NCBI GenBank assembly: GCA_965231765.1
Contig: OZ246887.1
Coordinates: 4,216,001-4,280,000 of the forward strand
Length of the DNA stretch: 64,000 nucleotides
Direction: 5' to 3'
Origin: JAAXHF01 sp963665955
GTDB lineage: Bacteria > Desulfobacterota > Binatia > Bin18
The number at the start of each line of letters is the position of its first letter. Position 1 is the stretch's first letter. This document shows, one piece after another, positions 49,155 to 57,297 of the stretch. Position numbers and translations under genes: made by a program. The notes beneath the pieces are model-generated. The model saw only the letters and a program-made list of their open reading frames with translations. It made no database searches and was not told the origin of the DNA.

Positions 49155-51074
49155 TTAGCGAGGACTCTCCTCGCTGCGAGCAACAGACCCAGCCTCGTCT
49201 CCATTTCGTGCCGGAGCAGCTACTTGCTCCTCGACGGCATGAGACGCGCTCGTGCGAGCCGTGAGCTTGCTCACATCGAGCCGTGGCAGTTCATCGGCCA
49301 GTAAGGTCTCTTTTTCCAGCAGCCGCGCGGCGCTTTCTTCCAGCTCTTCACGAAAGGTGGTGAGAATAGCTAATGCCTTTTCGCGTGCGTGGCCGGTCAG
49401 CCCACGGACTGCGCAATCAATCTCGTGTGCGGTCTCCTCACTGTAGTGGCGTTCTTGCGTGGGGAACGGCATCTGGCCGAGCAGCGACTGACGCGACTCT
49501 TCATAGGTCATCTGGCCGAGCGTGTCGGACATGCCGTACTGGGTCACCATAGCCCGGGCGATAGCGGTGGCCCGGTCGAGGTCGTCCGCCGCGCCAGTCG
49601 TCACCTCGGCGAAGATAAGCATCTCTGCGGCCCGCCCGCCCATCAACACCGCCATCTTATTTTCCAGCTCCGCGCGGCTCATCAGAAAACGGTCTTCGGT
49701 CGGTCGCTGGATCGTATAGCCGAGCGCGCCAATGCCGCGCGGGATGATCGACACCTTGTGGACGGGGTCGCTGCTGGGCAAAGCTCCGGCGACCAGGGCG
49801 TGGCCCATCTCATGGTGGGCGACAACCATACGCTCGTGCGGATTGAGCAATCGGTTTTTTTTCTCCAGGCCGGCAATCACCCGCTCGATGGCGTTGTTGA
49901 AGTCTTCCATAGTGACCTCGCGTGCGTCGCGTCGCGTGGCTAGGAGTGCCGCCTCATTGACGATCGTGGCCAGGTCGGCGCCAGAAAAACCCGGCGTGAG
50001 AGCGGCAATCGATTCAGGAGCGATATCCGTGGCGCATGTGATCTTTTTCAGGTGCACCAGGAGGATAGCAAACCGGCCGCTTTTGTCAGGCCGATCGACC
50101 AGGATCTGACGGTCAAACCGGCCGGCGCGTAACAGTGCCGGGTCAAGGACCTCCGGGCGATTCGTGGCGGCGAGGAGGACAATCCCTTGCTCCTGTGGAT
50201 CAAACCCGTCGAGTTCGGTCAACAGCTGGTTCAGGGTCTGTTCTTTTTCGTCGTGCCCGCCCCCGCCATACAGTCCGCTGCCGCGCGCGCCGCCGAGGGC
50301 GTCCATCTCGTCGATAAAAATTATGCACGGCGCGGCTTTGCTAGCTTGAGCAAAGAGATCGCGTACACGAGCGGCACCCACGCCGACAAACATTTCGACG
50401 AACTCGGAGCCACTGATGGAGAAGAATGGCACTCCAGCTTCACCAGCGACGGCTCGGGCGAGTAAGGTTTTCCCGGTCCCCGGCGCGCCGACCAGCAAGA
50501 TGCCTTTTGGCATGTGCGCGCCCAGGCGGCCGTACTCCTTGGGGTTTTTGAGAAAGGAGACGATTTCTTTCAGCTCGTCCTTGGCTTCCTCGACTCCGGC
50601 CACATCGCCGAAGGTCACCTTGGTATCCTTGACGACGTAAACCTTGGCCTTGCTCTTACCGACACTCATTAAGCCACCGGCACCTTGCTTTTCGGCCAGG
50701 CGTCGAAAGAAAAACTGCCAGATCGCAAAGAAAAACAGGACCGGCAGCACCCAGGACAGCAGATCCCGCAGCCAGGTGCTGTCGATGATCCCAGTGAATT
50801 TTACGTTCGACTGGCTGAGGTGGTCGGCGAGCTGGGGGTCGACCCGGGTCGTGACAAAGCGCTCCTGGCCTTCGCGGGACGATTTTTTCAGTTTGCCTTC
50901 GAGATAGTCCGGACGCACGTACACCTCTTCGATTTGCTTGTCCTTCAAGAGCTGTTCAAACTCGCTGTACGGAAGGACCTCGACCGGACTCTCTACCAGC
51001 CGACTTTGCAAAAGCATAATGACGAATACGGCAATAACCGCATATATAATATTGAGTTGGACTTTTTTGTCCAT
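49155..51074 (-). CDS. ftsH: ATP-dependent zinc metalloprotease FtsH
   Basis: The 639-residue membrane protease has the N-terminal membrane and periplasmic domain, an AAA+ domain with Walker A GAPGTGKTLLARAVAGEAGV, Walker B IIFIDEMDALGG, the SRH LLAATNRPEVLDPALLRAGR, and the M41 zinc protease with HHEMGHALVAG. It degrades misfolded membrane and regulatory proteins. The ATG at 51074 is chosen because AAAGGA lies 6 nt before it; the ATG at 51080 has none. The coding direction faces the hsp20 genes. A CAGTTATTAATAACTG palindrome is in its leader. Confidence 0.97.
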   Translation of the reverse strand: MDKKVQLNIIYAVIAVFVIMLLQSRLVESPVEVLPYSEFEQLLKDKQIEEVYVRPDYLEGKLKKSSREGQERFVTTRVDPQLADHLSQSNVKFTGIIDSTWLRDLLSWVLPVLFFFAIWQFFFRRLAEKQGAGGLMSVGKSKAKVYVVKDTKVTFGDVAGVEEAKDELKEIVSFLKNPKEYGRLGAHMPKGILLVGAPGTGKTLLARAVAGEAGVPFFSISGSEFVEMFVGVGAARVRDLFAQASKAAPCIIFIDEMDALGGARGSGLYGGGGHDEKEQTLNQLLTELDGFDPQEQGIVLLAATNRPEVLDPALLRAGRFDRQILVDRPDKSGRFAILLVHLKKITCATDIAPESIAALTPGFSGADLATIVNEAALLATRRDAREVTMEDFNNAIERVIAGLEKKNRLLNPHERMVVAHHEMGHALVAGALPSSDPVHKVSIIPRGIGALGYTIQRPTEDRFLMSRAELENKMAVLMGGRAAEMLIFAEVTTGAADDLDRATAIARAMVTQYGMSDTLGQMTYEESRQSLLGQMPFPTQERHYSEETAHEIDCAVRGLTGHAREKALAILTTFREELEESAARLLEKETLLADELPRLDVSKLTARTSASHAVEEQVAAPARNGDEAGSVARSEESPR

Positions 51075-51086
51075 GTGCATTCCTTT

Positions 51087-51102
51087 CAGTTATTAATAAC
51101 TG
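51087..51102. promoter_or_regulatory. Perfect 16-bp palindrome in the ftsH leader
   Basis: CAGTTATTAATAACTG lies just upstream of the ftsH ribosome-binding site. By position it may be an operator or an mRNA hairpin that affects translation. Confidence 0.5.
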
Positions 51103-51330
51103 AGACAGAGGGGCAAATATAGCCGTGGGGTAAGGCCAATAGTTCTAACGGGATGGCCTTATCTTCAACATCCTACACCTTGATTACGCTCCTCCACAAG
51201 GGCGAGTCTTCAGCACAAAATAGTAAATATAAATTAAGAGCTTCTACCCGCATTGTATCTAGCGTAAGAAAGGACTACGGTTTTATATAGGTATTTGTTT
51301 TTCGTGACAGCGAGTTGGCTTGAGAATATG

Positions 51331-51376
51331 CAGGTCCCCGGAACCGTACTCATGACCTCCAGAGTCTTTTTGTGTT
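51331..51376 (+). promoter_or_regulatory. Diverged copy of the RRM-gene leader
   Basis: The stretch around CCCCGGAACCGTACTCATG, a short T-run at 51367-51371, TGTG and TTGGAGG corresponds in order to the leader at 40711-40762 (CCCCTGGAACTGTACTCATG). The GGAAC/GTTCC inner stem is broken here, so termination should be weaker. The 300-bp region 51081-51394 also holds the ftsH leader palindrome and no gene. Confidence 0.65.
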
Positions 51377-51394
51377 CTCTTGGAGGTGGTGACG

Positions 51395-52186
51395 GTGACG
51401 GAATTGTTTGGAGGAAATTTGCCTTTTTGTGTAACAGGGATAGAGCTGAAGAGATTGTTCGGCCAGGGGCTCAAGACGTTATGGACAGAGTGGAAGCGGC
51501 TTTTGGCGATGCCTGAGTCAGACAACCCGGAAATGCTTCTCGATGTGCTGTGTGCTGAATATTGTGAACTGACTCAAGATATTGCCCGCTTACACCACTA
51601 CGCCCAGCGGATGCATTACGCCCAGGATCGTGAGCGTCTCCTCCAGTTTGCGGCTGAAGAACGGGCTCATGTCACGTGGCTACAGGAGAAGATAGGTGTC
51701 CTGGGGAGAGAACTCCCGCAGTGTGCGGTGACGATCCAGGCCGGCAGAAATGGGCGAGACTGTCTGCGGCTCGCGGGTGAAGAAAAACGGCGCCACTGCA
51801 CGCGCCTCCAGCGGCGCATTAACAGCGCTATGCGACGTGCTCCCGATATCGCGCAGGAGCTCCAGCGCATTCGCACAGCGGAACAACAGCGTAGGCAAGC
51901 CCTCTTCAGTATGCAGTTCAAGAATACTCCGTACACTCCACTAGACTCGACAACCTCGGAAGATCAAATTACCTACCGGAAGCAGGACTGGCTTGGCCAG
52001 CGGAAGAGTGAATGGCTTCATCAGCGACAAGCCGAGTGGGAAGCGAATGGGAAATCGATAGTGTGGGAGAAATGGCTCGGGGAACGCGAGAATGAGTGGC
52101 GAATCGGTCTGCCAAATCGAGAGCTGGCGTGGGCTCGAGACGTTGAGATCCATAAGGCGGAACAGCAAAACCAACACGCCGCATAG
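51395..52186 (+). CDS. Chimeric protein: RRM start + ferritin-like helices
   Basis: The 263-residue product starts at GTG 51395 (GTG 51389 is possible). Its first ~19 residues, VTELFGGNLPFCVTGIELKR, copy the beginning of the RRM protein at 40767 (NLFVGNLSF...DLEALF), after which RRM homology ends. Next comes a ferritin-like helical part, with LLDVLCAEYCELTQDIARLH and LLQFAAEERAHVTWLQEKIG (Glu/His in an EERAH motif), then a charged tail with repeated W..R..EW units (DWLGQRKSEWLHQRQAEWEA). The functional role is unknown. The gene looks like a captured RRM leader/start in front of a ferritin-like gene. Confidence 0.72.
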   Translation: MTELFGGNLPFCVTGIELKRLFGQGLKTLWTEWKRLLAMPESDNPEMLLDVLCAEYCELTQDIARLHHYAQRMHYAQDRERLLQFAAEERAHVTWLQEKIGVLGRELPQCAVTIQAGRNGRDCLRLAGEEKRRHCTRLQRRINSAMRRAPDIAQELQRIRTAEQQRRQALFSMQFKNTPYTPLDSTTSEDQITYRKQDWLGQRKSEWLHQRQAEWEANGKSIVWEKWLGERENEWRIGLPNRELAWARDVEIHKAEQQNQHAA

Positions 52187-52217
52187 CAGACGCCAGGAAA
52201 GTGCTCGGGCCGACTAC

Positions 52218-52540
52218 TCATACCTCTCCCCGCCTCTTGATAGGCTGCCCAACCGCCGTGAGAAACAGGACACTTTTGCCTGCCGCATGCGGGGCAAGGA
52301 ACTGCTTCACATCATCATCAAAAAACGTGAGGCCTGTCGCCCCCAAGCGTTGCCCGTAAGCGGCCAAGTAGACTTTGCCCCCAATGACAGCCGCTTCGAG
52401 TTGGGCGGCGCGATAACCACGATTTCCGAAGCGCTCGATTATTGGATCGAGGTCTAGGAGGTGGTTTACCGCAGCATCGGCAAACCCCGCAACTACCCGA
52501 ATGGGTAGCTTCAGTGCTGCTGAGTCCCTACATAGGACTA
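52218..52540 (-). pseudogene. Nitroreductase/SagB-type dehydrogenase remnant with an internal deletion
   Basis: The minus-strand frame, ending at TGA 52218, reads LKLPIRVVAGFADAAVNHLL, then ERFGNRGYRAAQLEAAVIGG, KVYLAAYGQRLGATGLTFFD and PHAAGKSVLFLTAVG, the C-terminal pieces of a two-domain nitroreductase-family protein. The end of the first domain is joined directly to the end of the second, so the middle has been deleted, and no start remains. It is directly downstream of the hypothetical gene at 52528. Confidence 0.7.
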
Positions 52541-52914
52541 CACCGTGGCATTGGCTCGATTACACAGGCCTCCTGCTGGAGAGATCTCGGGCCCGGAGAA
52601 GGGGACGGGACGATTGTCTCGGCATACTCTTGTAGTCCCCGACGGATCGTGTCGGGAGCAAAGTCGAGGTACATGCAAATGCCCTCGAAGGAATACAGCC
52701 AGTTTCTCTCGCCGGACCACAACCACTCCTGTACCTCTCGGAACAGCCGTTTTTCACGTCGGGTGGGTGAGTGGCAATATTTGTAAAACTCATACACTGC
52801 ATTCTCAAGCACGGCTAGGAGCAGCTGCCGTTCTCCATTCCATCGTGCATGAGATTTTTGGGCAGGGACAAAAAATTGTTCTGGAAAGACAAACTCTTCT
52901 TCCATCGTCTCCAT
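52528..52914 (-). CDS. Hypothetical protein, paralogue of 45148-45657
   Basis: The 128-residue product repeats the conserved block of the protein at 45148: NGERQLLLAVLENAVYEFYK, RREKRLFREVQEWLWS and NWLYSFEGICMYLDFAPDTI, with RRGL after it. It lacks the Ser-rich front part of its relative. No known family. Its stop overlaps the nitroreductase remnant by sequence position. Confidence 0.75.
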   Translation of the reverse strand: METMEEEFVFPEQFFVPAQKSHARWNGERQLLLAVLENAVYEFYKYCHSPTRREKRLFREVQEWLWSGERNWLYSFEGICMYLDFAPDTIRRGLQEYAETIVPSPSPGPRSLQQEACVIEPMPRCSPM

Positions 52915-52968
52915 GAGAGCATCGCTCCCTTCCTTTAGTAATTGAAAAGAGGCCAGCCGGCAAAAGGC

Positions 52969-53719
52969 TTATGGCGTTCGTGTGGCGGCCGCCAAGAAGG
53001 GACGCAGGAGGTCAATGGGCACTGGGAACAAGATGGTCGAGTTATTCTCCGTTGCGATTTCGGAGAGCGTCTGGAGATAGCGCAGCTGGAGTGCAACTGG
53101 GTGTGGCTCAATGATCTTCGCGGCATCGACCAACCGCTGCGCCGCCTGGAATTCCCCCTCGGCATTGATGACCTTGGCTCGGCGTTCGCGCTCCGCCTCT
53201 GCTTGTCTGGCAATGACCCGCTGCATGTCTTGATGCAAGTCAATATGTTTGAGACACTTTCACTCCCCAGGGATCCGTTTGGGAATCAATAATATCCTGG
53301 AGCTGGGCGTTAATCTTCTCGCGCTTCGTCAGGAGGTCGTCGAGCTGCATCTGACCGCACACGCTGCGCAAGGTTGTTTGCGTCAACTGCGAAGTGGCAA
53401 AGAGATAGTTCTCGATTTCTACGACTGCTTTGCTCGGATCGAGCACGCGAAAGTAGAGCACGGCGTTGACCTTGACCGAGACGTTATCACGAGTAATCAC
53501 GTCCTGTGAAGGAATATCCATAGTGATGGTGCGCAAGTCTACCTTGACCATGCGTTCCACTCCGGGGATCAGGTAAATAAGCCCCGGGCCACGGGAGGGC
53601 ACGAGTCGTCCAAGACGAAAAACGACCGTTCGATCGTACTCCTGGAGAATCTTCACCCCGCTGATCAATAATACGGCTGTGATAAGCAAGAATATCGCGA
53701 GCGGCCCGAGGCCGAACAT
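52969..53719 (-). pseudogene. Slipin/stomatin-family (SPFH) protein, frameshifted
   Basis: The first part (53719-53240) has an N-terminal membrane helix, then the SPFH domain with YDRTVVFRLGRLVPSRGPGL, DIPSQDVITRDNVSVKVNAV and TDPWGVKVSQTY, and stops. The second frame (53238-52969 and a few codons before) continues with KHIDLHQDMQRVIARQAEAE and RERRAKVINAEGE. Slipins normally read VKVS.VEIKH.DLP, so about 11 bp seem deleted near 53245. Intact members act in membrane microdomain and protease control together with FtsH-type or NfeD proteins. Confidence 0.85.
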
Positions 53720-53900
53720 CTGGCGTGTTCCTTTCTCAAAAGCGATAGCGGAAGGGGGAAGCCGCGTATATGTGGACGGAGCTCTGCGCTATCCGGAGGC
53801 TCCACTTCATGAACTACTGTTGGCAAACCCAAAAGGGGTTGTCACTCAGCCTTTTGCGAAGCCCCAGTGGTCAGAAAAGCGAAGATTTCTCCTCTTGTGT

Positions 53901-54020
53901 TCATTTTTCAGTCCGAGGCTCTGTTGCAGGTGCTGCGCCAACAGTCTCTGTACTTTTACTGGGCCATGCATCCTCAAACGCTTTCTTGATGGCTTCGATA
54001 GCTCTACTAATCCAGCTCAT
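53901..54020 (-). CDS. Small acidic/basic 39-residue protein
   Basis: A perfect AAGGAGG lies 7 nt before the ATG at 54020, which opens MSWISRAIEAIKKAFEDAWP, followed by a Ser/Thr/Ala-rich end and TGA at 53901. The N-terminal 20 residues would be an amphipathic helix. It faces away from the DUF6494 gene, with the AT-rich box between them. No family known; the strong ribosome site is the main support. The 180 bp between it and the slipin start hold nothing recognised. Confidence 0.5.
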   Translation of the reverse strand: MSWISRAIEAIKKAFEDAWPSKSTETVGAAPATEPRTEK

Positions 54021-54060
54021 TTTCTACCTCCTTAAGGGGCTTGTATGTTGTATCTATTAC

Positions 54061-54094
54061 TATAGCATATATCATATTATCTATTATGTCAATT
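54061..54094. promoter_or_regulatory. AT-rich promoter/operator box, copy 2
   Basis: TATAGCATATATCATATTAT, continuing CTATTATGTCAATT, aligns ungapped with 41714-41747. In reverse it contains ATATATGCTATA, which also occurs before the XRE-type gene at 57249. It lies in the divergent interval between the 39-residue gene and the DUF6494 gene. Confidence 0.6.
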
Positions 54095-54145
54095 CACTCT
54101 CCCGTCGCGGTGAGAAGTACAAACTTTTTAGAGAAAGGGCAGCGT

Positions 54146-54355
54146 ATGATGAACGAAGACACGTTCAATGGAGAAGTCCGGAAATTTCTGAAAAAGGTGG
54201 GCGTGACCTCGCAGCAGGAGCTTGAGAAAGCGGTGCGGGAGGCCCTGGCGGAGGGGACCGTGGCGGGCACTGAACGGCTCAAAGCCCGAATGAAGCTCGA
54301 AGTCGAAGGGGTCAATCTGGACCTCACGATTGAGGGTGAGATTGCACTCTCTTAG
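54146..54355 (+). CDS. DUF6494-family small protein
   Basis: The 69-residue protein starts at ATG 54146 (or 54149) after AAAGGG. It reads NEDTFNGEVRKFLKKVGVTS, QQELEKAVREALAEG and a pair of strands ending LDLTIEGEIALS, the pattern of DUF6494, small proteins of unknown role in many Proteobacteria. It is behind the AT-rich box and so probably the first gene of its transcript. Confidence 0.8.
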   Translation: MMNEDTFNGEVRKFLKKVGVTSQQELEKAVREALAEGTVAGTERLKARMKLEVEGVNLDLTIEGEIALS

Positions 54356-54418
54356 TCCCTTTGGGGGCGTACGACTTGAGCGGCGCTCTCACTTTGTCTG
54401 ACGTTGGAGGAGAAAACC

Positions 54419-54613
54419 ATGGCCCATCCTCATGAAAATGAAACCCTTAAAACGATGTGTGCCAATCCTGACTGCGAGAAGGCAATCCCAACCGAGTACC
54501 CGTACGGCCAAGGCTTTCTCATTGGCGAGCGGAGAAGTCAACGCATCGTCTCGGTGTGTCAAGCGTGCGTAGAGAAGGGCTGGCGGCCCCCTGGCTATCG
54601 AGGGCCCTTCTAG
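54419..54613 (+). CDS. Small zinc-ribbon-like protein
   Basis: The 64-residue product, with GGAGGAG 7 nt before ATG 54419, has Cys pairs in CANPDCEKAIP and VCQACVEKGW that could bind zinc. It ends PPGYRGPF. No named family recognised. It follows the DUF6494 gene by 63 bp on the same strand. Confidence 0.65.
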   Translation: MAHPHENETLKTMCANPDCEKAIPTEYPYGQGFLIGERRSQRIVSVCQACVEKGWRPPGYRGPF

Positions 54614-54761
54614 AAAGAATGAGTGGGTTTCGAGCCTTCTTGGATGCGGGCTCTTTTAGTCAACTGAGGTTGAGGAGGTGGGGAATCATGCTGGCAAGAG
54701 ATGGCGCAGTTTTCCGGTTTGGGAGCTGCCAAGGGGGCAGATCGTTCGTGGACAACTGCTG

Positions 54762-54902
54762 CTATTTCTTGCCCTTCGCCGCGGGCGGTGGAGACTGGCT
54801 GAAACGGTCTTGTTTGGACTTTGCCGCGGCTGCTTTTCCAGTCTTGTCCATCTGCTTCTGCTTCTGGTCGCGTTGTTTCGACTTCGGGGACTTGTCGCCC
54901 AT
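54762..54902 (-). CDS. Small Lys/Gln-rich basic protein
   Basis: GGAGG lies 5 nt before ATG 54902. The 46-residue product reads MGDKSPKSKQRDQKQKQMDK, then AAAAKSKQDRFSQ and ends in KGKK. It is highly basic and probably disordered. Similar MGDKSPKSKQ proteins are common in environmental genomes without a known function; nucleic-acid binding is plausible. Confidence 0.65.
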   Translation of the reverse strand: MGDKSPKSKQRDQKQKQMDKTGKAAAAKSKQDRFSQSPPPAAKGKK

Positions 54903-54931
54903 GCAGGCCTCCATTCCATGGCTTGCGCCAT

Positions 54932-55297
54932 TCAGACAATAGTTACCATGACAGGCATAAGACCAAAGAGCAAGCACAATTCTGCTACCCGTTTGCTCGG
55001 CTCGCAGGGCTGGGGGCTGCGCAGGCAAGACAACGCCGGTTGGTGCACCCGGTAATGCTGCATCGCCGGCATCTGATGCTGCCCGACACCAAGGGTGACG
55101 AGCGCGTTGCCATCGGTCAGGCGACTGAGGAGCGCAATTGCATATCGCGCCGTGAGGCCATAATCATCGGTCACTATTGGCGGATATTTTTCTTTCAAGC
55201 TCGTGATGGCAACAATATCGACACTGGTGTCAGGACGGCCTGCCGGCGTGCGCTCAGGCATGTTCGGATTGGGAGTGGACTTGCGTTGGGTGGCCAT
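54932..55297 (-). CDS. Hypothetical protein overlapping the desaturase end
   Basis: The 121-residue frame starts at ATG 55297, 8 nt after AAGGA, and overlaps the desaturase gene by 44 bp. It reads MATQRKSTPNPNMPERTPAG and a hydrophobic DYGLTARYAIALLSRL. No family recognised, and part of the tail is Cys-rich without pattern. It may be a real coupled gene or a chance frame. Confidence 0.4.
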   Translation of the reverse strand: MATQRKSTPNPNMPERTPAGRPDTSVDIVAITSLKEKYPPIVTDDYGLTARYAIALLSRLTDGNALVTLGVGQHQMPAMQHYRVHQPALSCLRSPQPCEPSKRVAELCLLFGLMPVMVTIV

Positions 55298-56210
55298 TGC
55301 TCGGTCCTTCATTTTTTTCAAGAATATCTCGTGCTGCTACAAGAGCGCGGTCATGCTGTGCGACCTTCTTGTCGATGAACGCAGTTGCGTTAGGAATAAC
55401 TGTCTCTTGTCGTTCGCTAATGTGTTGACGAATGATCCGCATCTCGGCTCGGTCTGTCCCGAGGTGTTGCATGATAGGCAGGACGACCTTTGTCAGAAAA
55501 ATACGATCATTGATGATCGCCCACTTCTTTGTCACCAGGTCTCGCTCCTCCCAGTTGGGAACAATATAGCGGGCTGGCATATGGAACTGGGATACAACGA
55601 CGCTCAGCGAATCCAACACGAGGTCACGATCGTACTCCATATACAGGGCGAGGCAGCGCTTGAAGAATCCAAAATGAGCAATCTCGTCTCGGTGAATCAG
55701 CCCGAGCAAACAGCTGAGGGCCGGGTCACTCTTGCCCTTTTCTTCGATAGCTGAGCGAAGCCGGAGGTAGGTCAATCCCGTCGCAAACTCCTGCAATACC
55801 ATATAACACAGGCTATACAGAGCATCGTGGTAGGGTGACTCGAAGGTCTGCTCAAGGACGTCGCTCTCCCACTGATATACCTCTTGCTCAGTCCGAGCGC
55901 CGGAATGGATCAGCCAGCGCTCAAGCGCCATTGAATGTTTTGCTTCCTCGTAGCCCCAGTTGGTCTGAAACCATGCTCGGCCCCGACTATGACGTACGAG
56001 ACCTAAGACATGCCGGACGTAATCGGGCAGGTAGAGCTCCACCGCATAATAGGTCTCGATGAGGCTCGCAACTTCTGGGTCCGGGGTCTTGGTTGTCTGG
56101 TGCCACGGAATGTCCTCAAAGACGTTCCAACGCCGATGTGCTTCAGCATGGGCAAAGAATTCCAAGAAAAGCTCATAGAAACGGTTCTCTAGCGTGGTTC
56201 GTTTAGCCAT
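55254..56210 (-). CDS. Acyl-ACP desaturase (soluble diiron, ferritin-like)
   Basis: The 318-residue protein has the diiron ligands of the soluble desaturase family: TYYAVELYLPDYV, WGYEEAKHSMALERWL (EExxH), LQEFATGLTYLRLR and LIHRDEIAHFGFFKR (DExxHF). It would introduce a double bond into saturated acyl-ACP with O2 and ferredoxin. Soluble desaturases are rare in bacteria outside Actinobacteria. The C-terminal ~20 residues are Asn/Gln/Ser-rich. In this island it would adjust membrane fluidity, which is an inference from its stress-gene neighbours. Confidence 0.92.
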   Translation of the reverse strand: MAKRTTLENRFYELFLEFFAHAEAHRRWNVFEDIPWHQTTKTPDPEVASLIETYYAVELYLPDYVRHVLGLVRHSRGRAWFQTNWGYEEAKHSMALERWLIHSGARTEQEVYQWESDVLEQTFESPYHDALYSLCYMVLQEFATGLTYLRLRSAIEEKGKSDPALSCLLGLIHRDEIAHFGFFKRCLALYMEYDRDLVLDSLSVVVSQFHMPARYIVPNWEERDLVTKKWAIINDRIFLTKVVLPIMQHLGTDRAEMRIIRQHISERQETVIPNATAFIDKKVAQHDRALVAARDILEKNEGPSNGHPTQVHSQSEHA

Positions 56211-56278
56211 AGGTGGCCAGTACTCCTCGTCATGTGCTCAGTTGTTTTGTCCACGGCTTGGGTTTGCCTGTGTGTCTG

Positions 56279-56491
56279 TCAGGAATCGCGCCGTGCTGCC
56301 CGTCCGTGTTCGGTCGCGGCCCTGGTCGTTTCCTCCACAGTCCGAAAAACTGTTTTGTACACGGTTGCTATGAACTCCCCGACCTGCGTTGCATCTTTTC
56401 CGGCCAGAAAAGATCCTGTCTCCTGCGTGGTGTGAGAGTTATTGAGCCATGCAACAATAATATCCTTTGTCACCGCTTCTGTTGAATTCAT
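56279..56491 (-). CDS. Hypothetical small helical protein
   Basis: The 70-residue product reads MNSTEAVTKDIIVAWLNNSH and VGEFIATVYKTVFRTVEE, a helical pattern resembling the front part of MucR/Ros-type regulators but without their zinc finger. AGAAAGG is about 11 nt upstream. It precedes the desaturase gene on the same strand by 68 bp and could be in its operon. Confidence 0.6.
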   Translation of the reverse strand: MNSTEAVTKDIIVAWLNNSHTTQETGSFLAGKDATQVGEFIATVYKTVFRTVEETTRAATEHGRAARRDS

Positions 56492-56527
56492 ATACGCTGT
56501 AGCCTTTCTGATCTGAGTGCAGGTGGA

Positions 56528-56716
56528 CTAGGTGATGAGCTGTCTCCCACAATCCACACAGAATATGTTCCTCTCCCGGCGTCGTCTGACGTGGGTGTCT
56601 GCGTGACAGATCTGCAGGAAAATTTGCTTCTTGACGACTTCGCCACACTGGGGACAACATCGGACCGGTGAGGTGGTCCGCCTATGGTTAAGGTTGGAGC
56701 AGTGAGACGGTTTCAT
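56528..56716 (-). CDS. Small zinc-ribbon protein
   Basis: The 62-residue product reads MKPSHCSNLNHRRTTSPVRC, then CPQCGEVV, QICHADTHVRRRRERN and FCVDCGRQLI, so four cysteines in two CxxC pairs make a zinc ribbon. The SNLNHRR...CP.CGE pattern recurs in small proteins of many bacteria; their role is unknown. No strong Shine-Dalgarno is seen. Confidence 0.72.
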   Translation of the reverse strand: MKPSHCSNLNHRRTTSPVRCCPQCGEVVKKQIFLQICHADTHVRRRRERNIFCVDCGRQLIT

Positions 56717-56837
56717 TGGGGATCTCGTTGAGACGCGGGATACCTGGCGGGGTCTCGTGGTGCGCGCGGAGGCTCGCCTAAGTCAAAGATCGATTCAAAC
56801 CGCAACATGTCGCGTTCAGTCATACTCACCCTCAACA

Positions 56838-57149
56838 TTAACATTGTAAACTCTCTGCTTCTGCGACTGACAACATGGGTACCTCATTGACCCAATATTC
56901 CACATCCGCACTGAGATTATGCAGCAACTCCGGATCATATTTTCCACACGATTTTCTAAACTTTGGATTGACTCTGACCCGTGGCGTAAAACGCATCGCT
57001 CCATACTGAGCCAGAACGGTATCTTTCCATTCTCTGGCTTTCTTCTGGTAGGTTTCCGCTTCCTCTTTGCTGTGACAGACACCGACAATCCATTTCTGCC
57101 AATCGGAGTATCCGCCTCGGGTGGCGGTGATGACGTAGATTTTCTTCAT
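56838..57149 (-). CDS. Hypothetical protein
   Basis: The 103-residue product has an alternating beta/alpha front (KKIYVITATRGGYSDWQKWI, VGVCHSKEEAETYQKKAREW) that resembles proteins of the form VY.L....+.I.GVY.S.EEA, and a C-terminal WVNEVPML. Function unknown. It is behind AGGAG abutting the ATG. Divergent from the XRE-type regulator. Confidence 0.65.
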   Translation of the reverse strand: MKKIYVITATRGGYSDWQKWIVGVCHSKEEAETYQKKAREWKDTVLAQYGAMRFTPRVRVNPKFRKSCGKYDPELLHNLSADVEYWVNEVPMLSVAEAESLQC

Positions 57150-57248
57150 CTCCTGTCTGCCCCTCTCATGCTGCTTCCACGCAAGGCTGGATGATTCTGG
57201 GTCTGCGTCGCACTCGGTGTGCGCTTATGTCCTATCCTTACAGCTATA

Positions 57249-57275
57249 ATATATGCTATAATAGATTTTATATCT
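57249..57275. promoter_or_regulatory. AT-rich box before the XRE-type regulator, copy 3
   Basis: ATATATGCTATAATAGATTT contains ATATATGCTATA, the reverse complement of part of copy 2 (54061-54072). Two direct GCTATAATA units begin at 57243 and 57255. It lies 38 bp before the regulator start, as expected for an autoregulated operator. Confidence 0.55.
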
Positions 57276-57297
57276 AGCTAGTGTAAGGAGAGGGATG

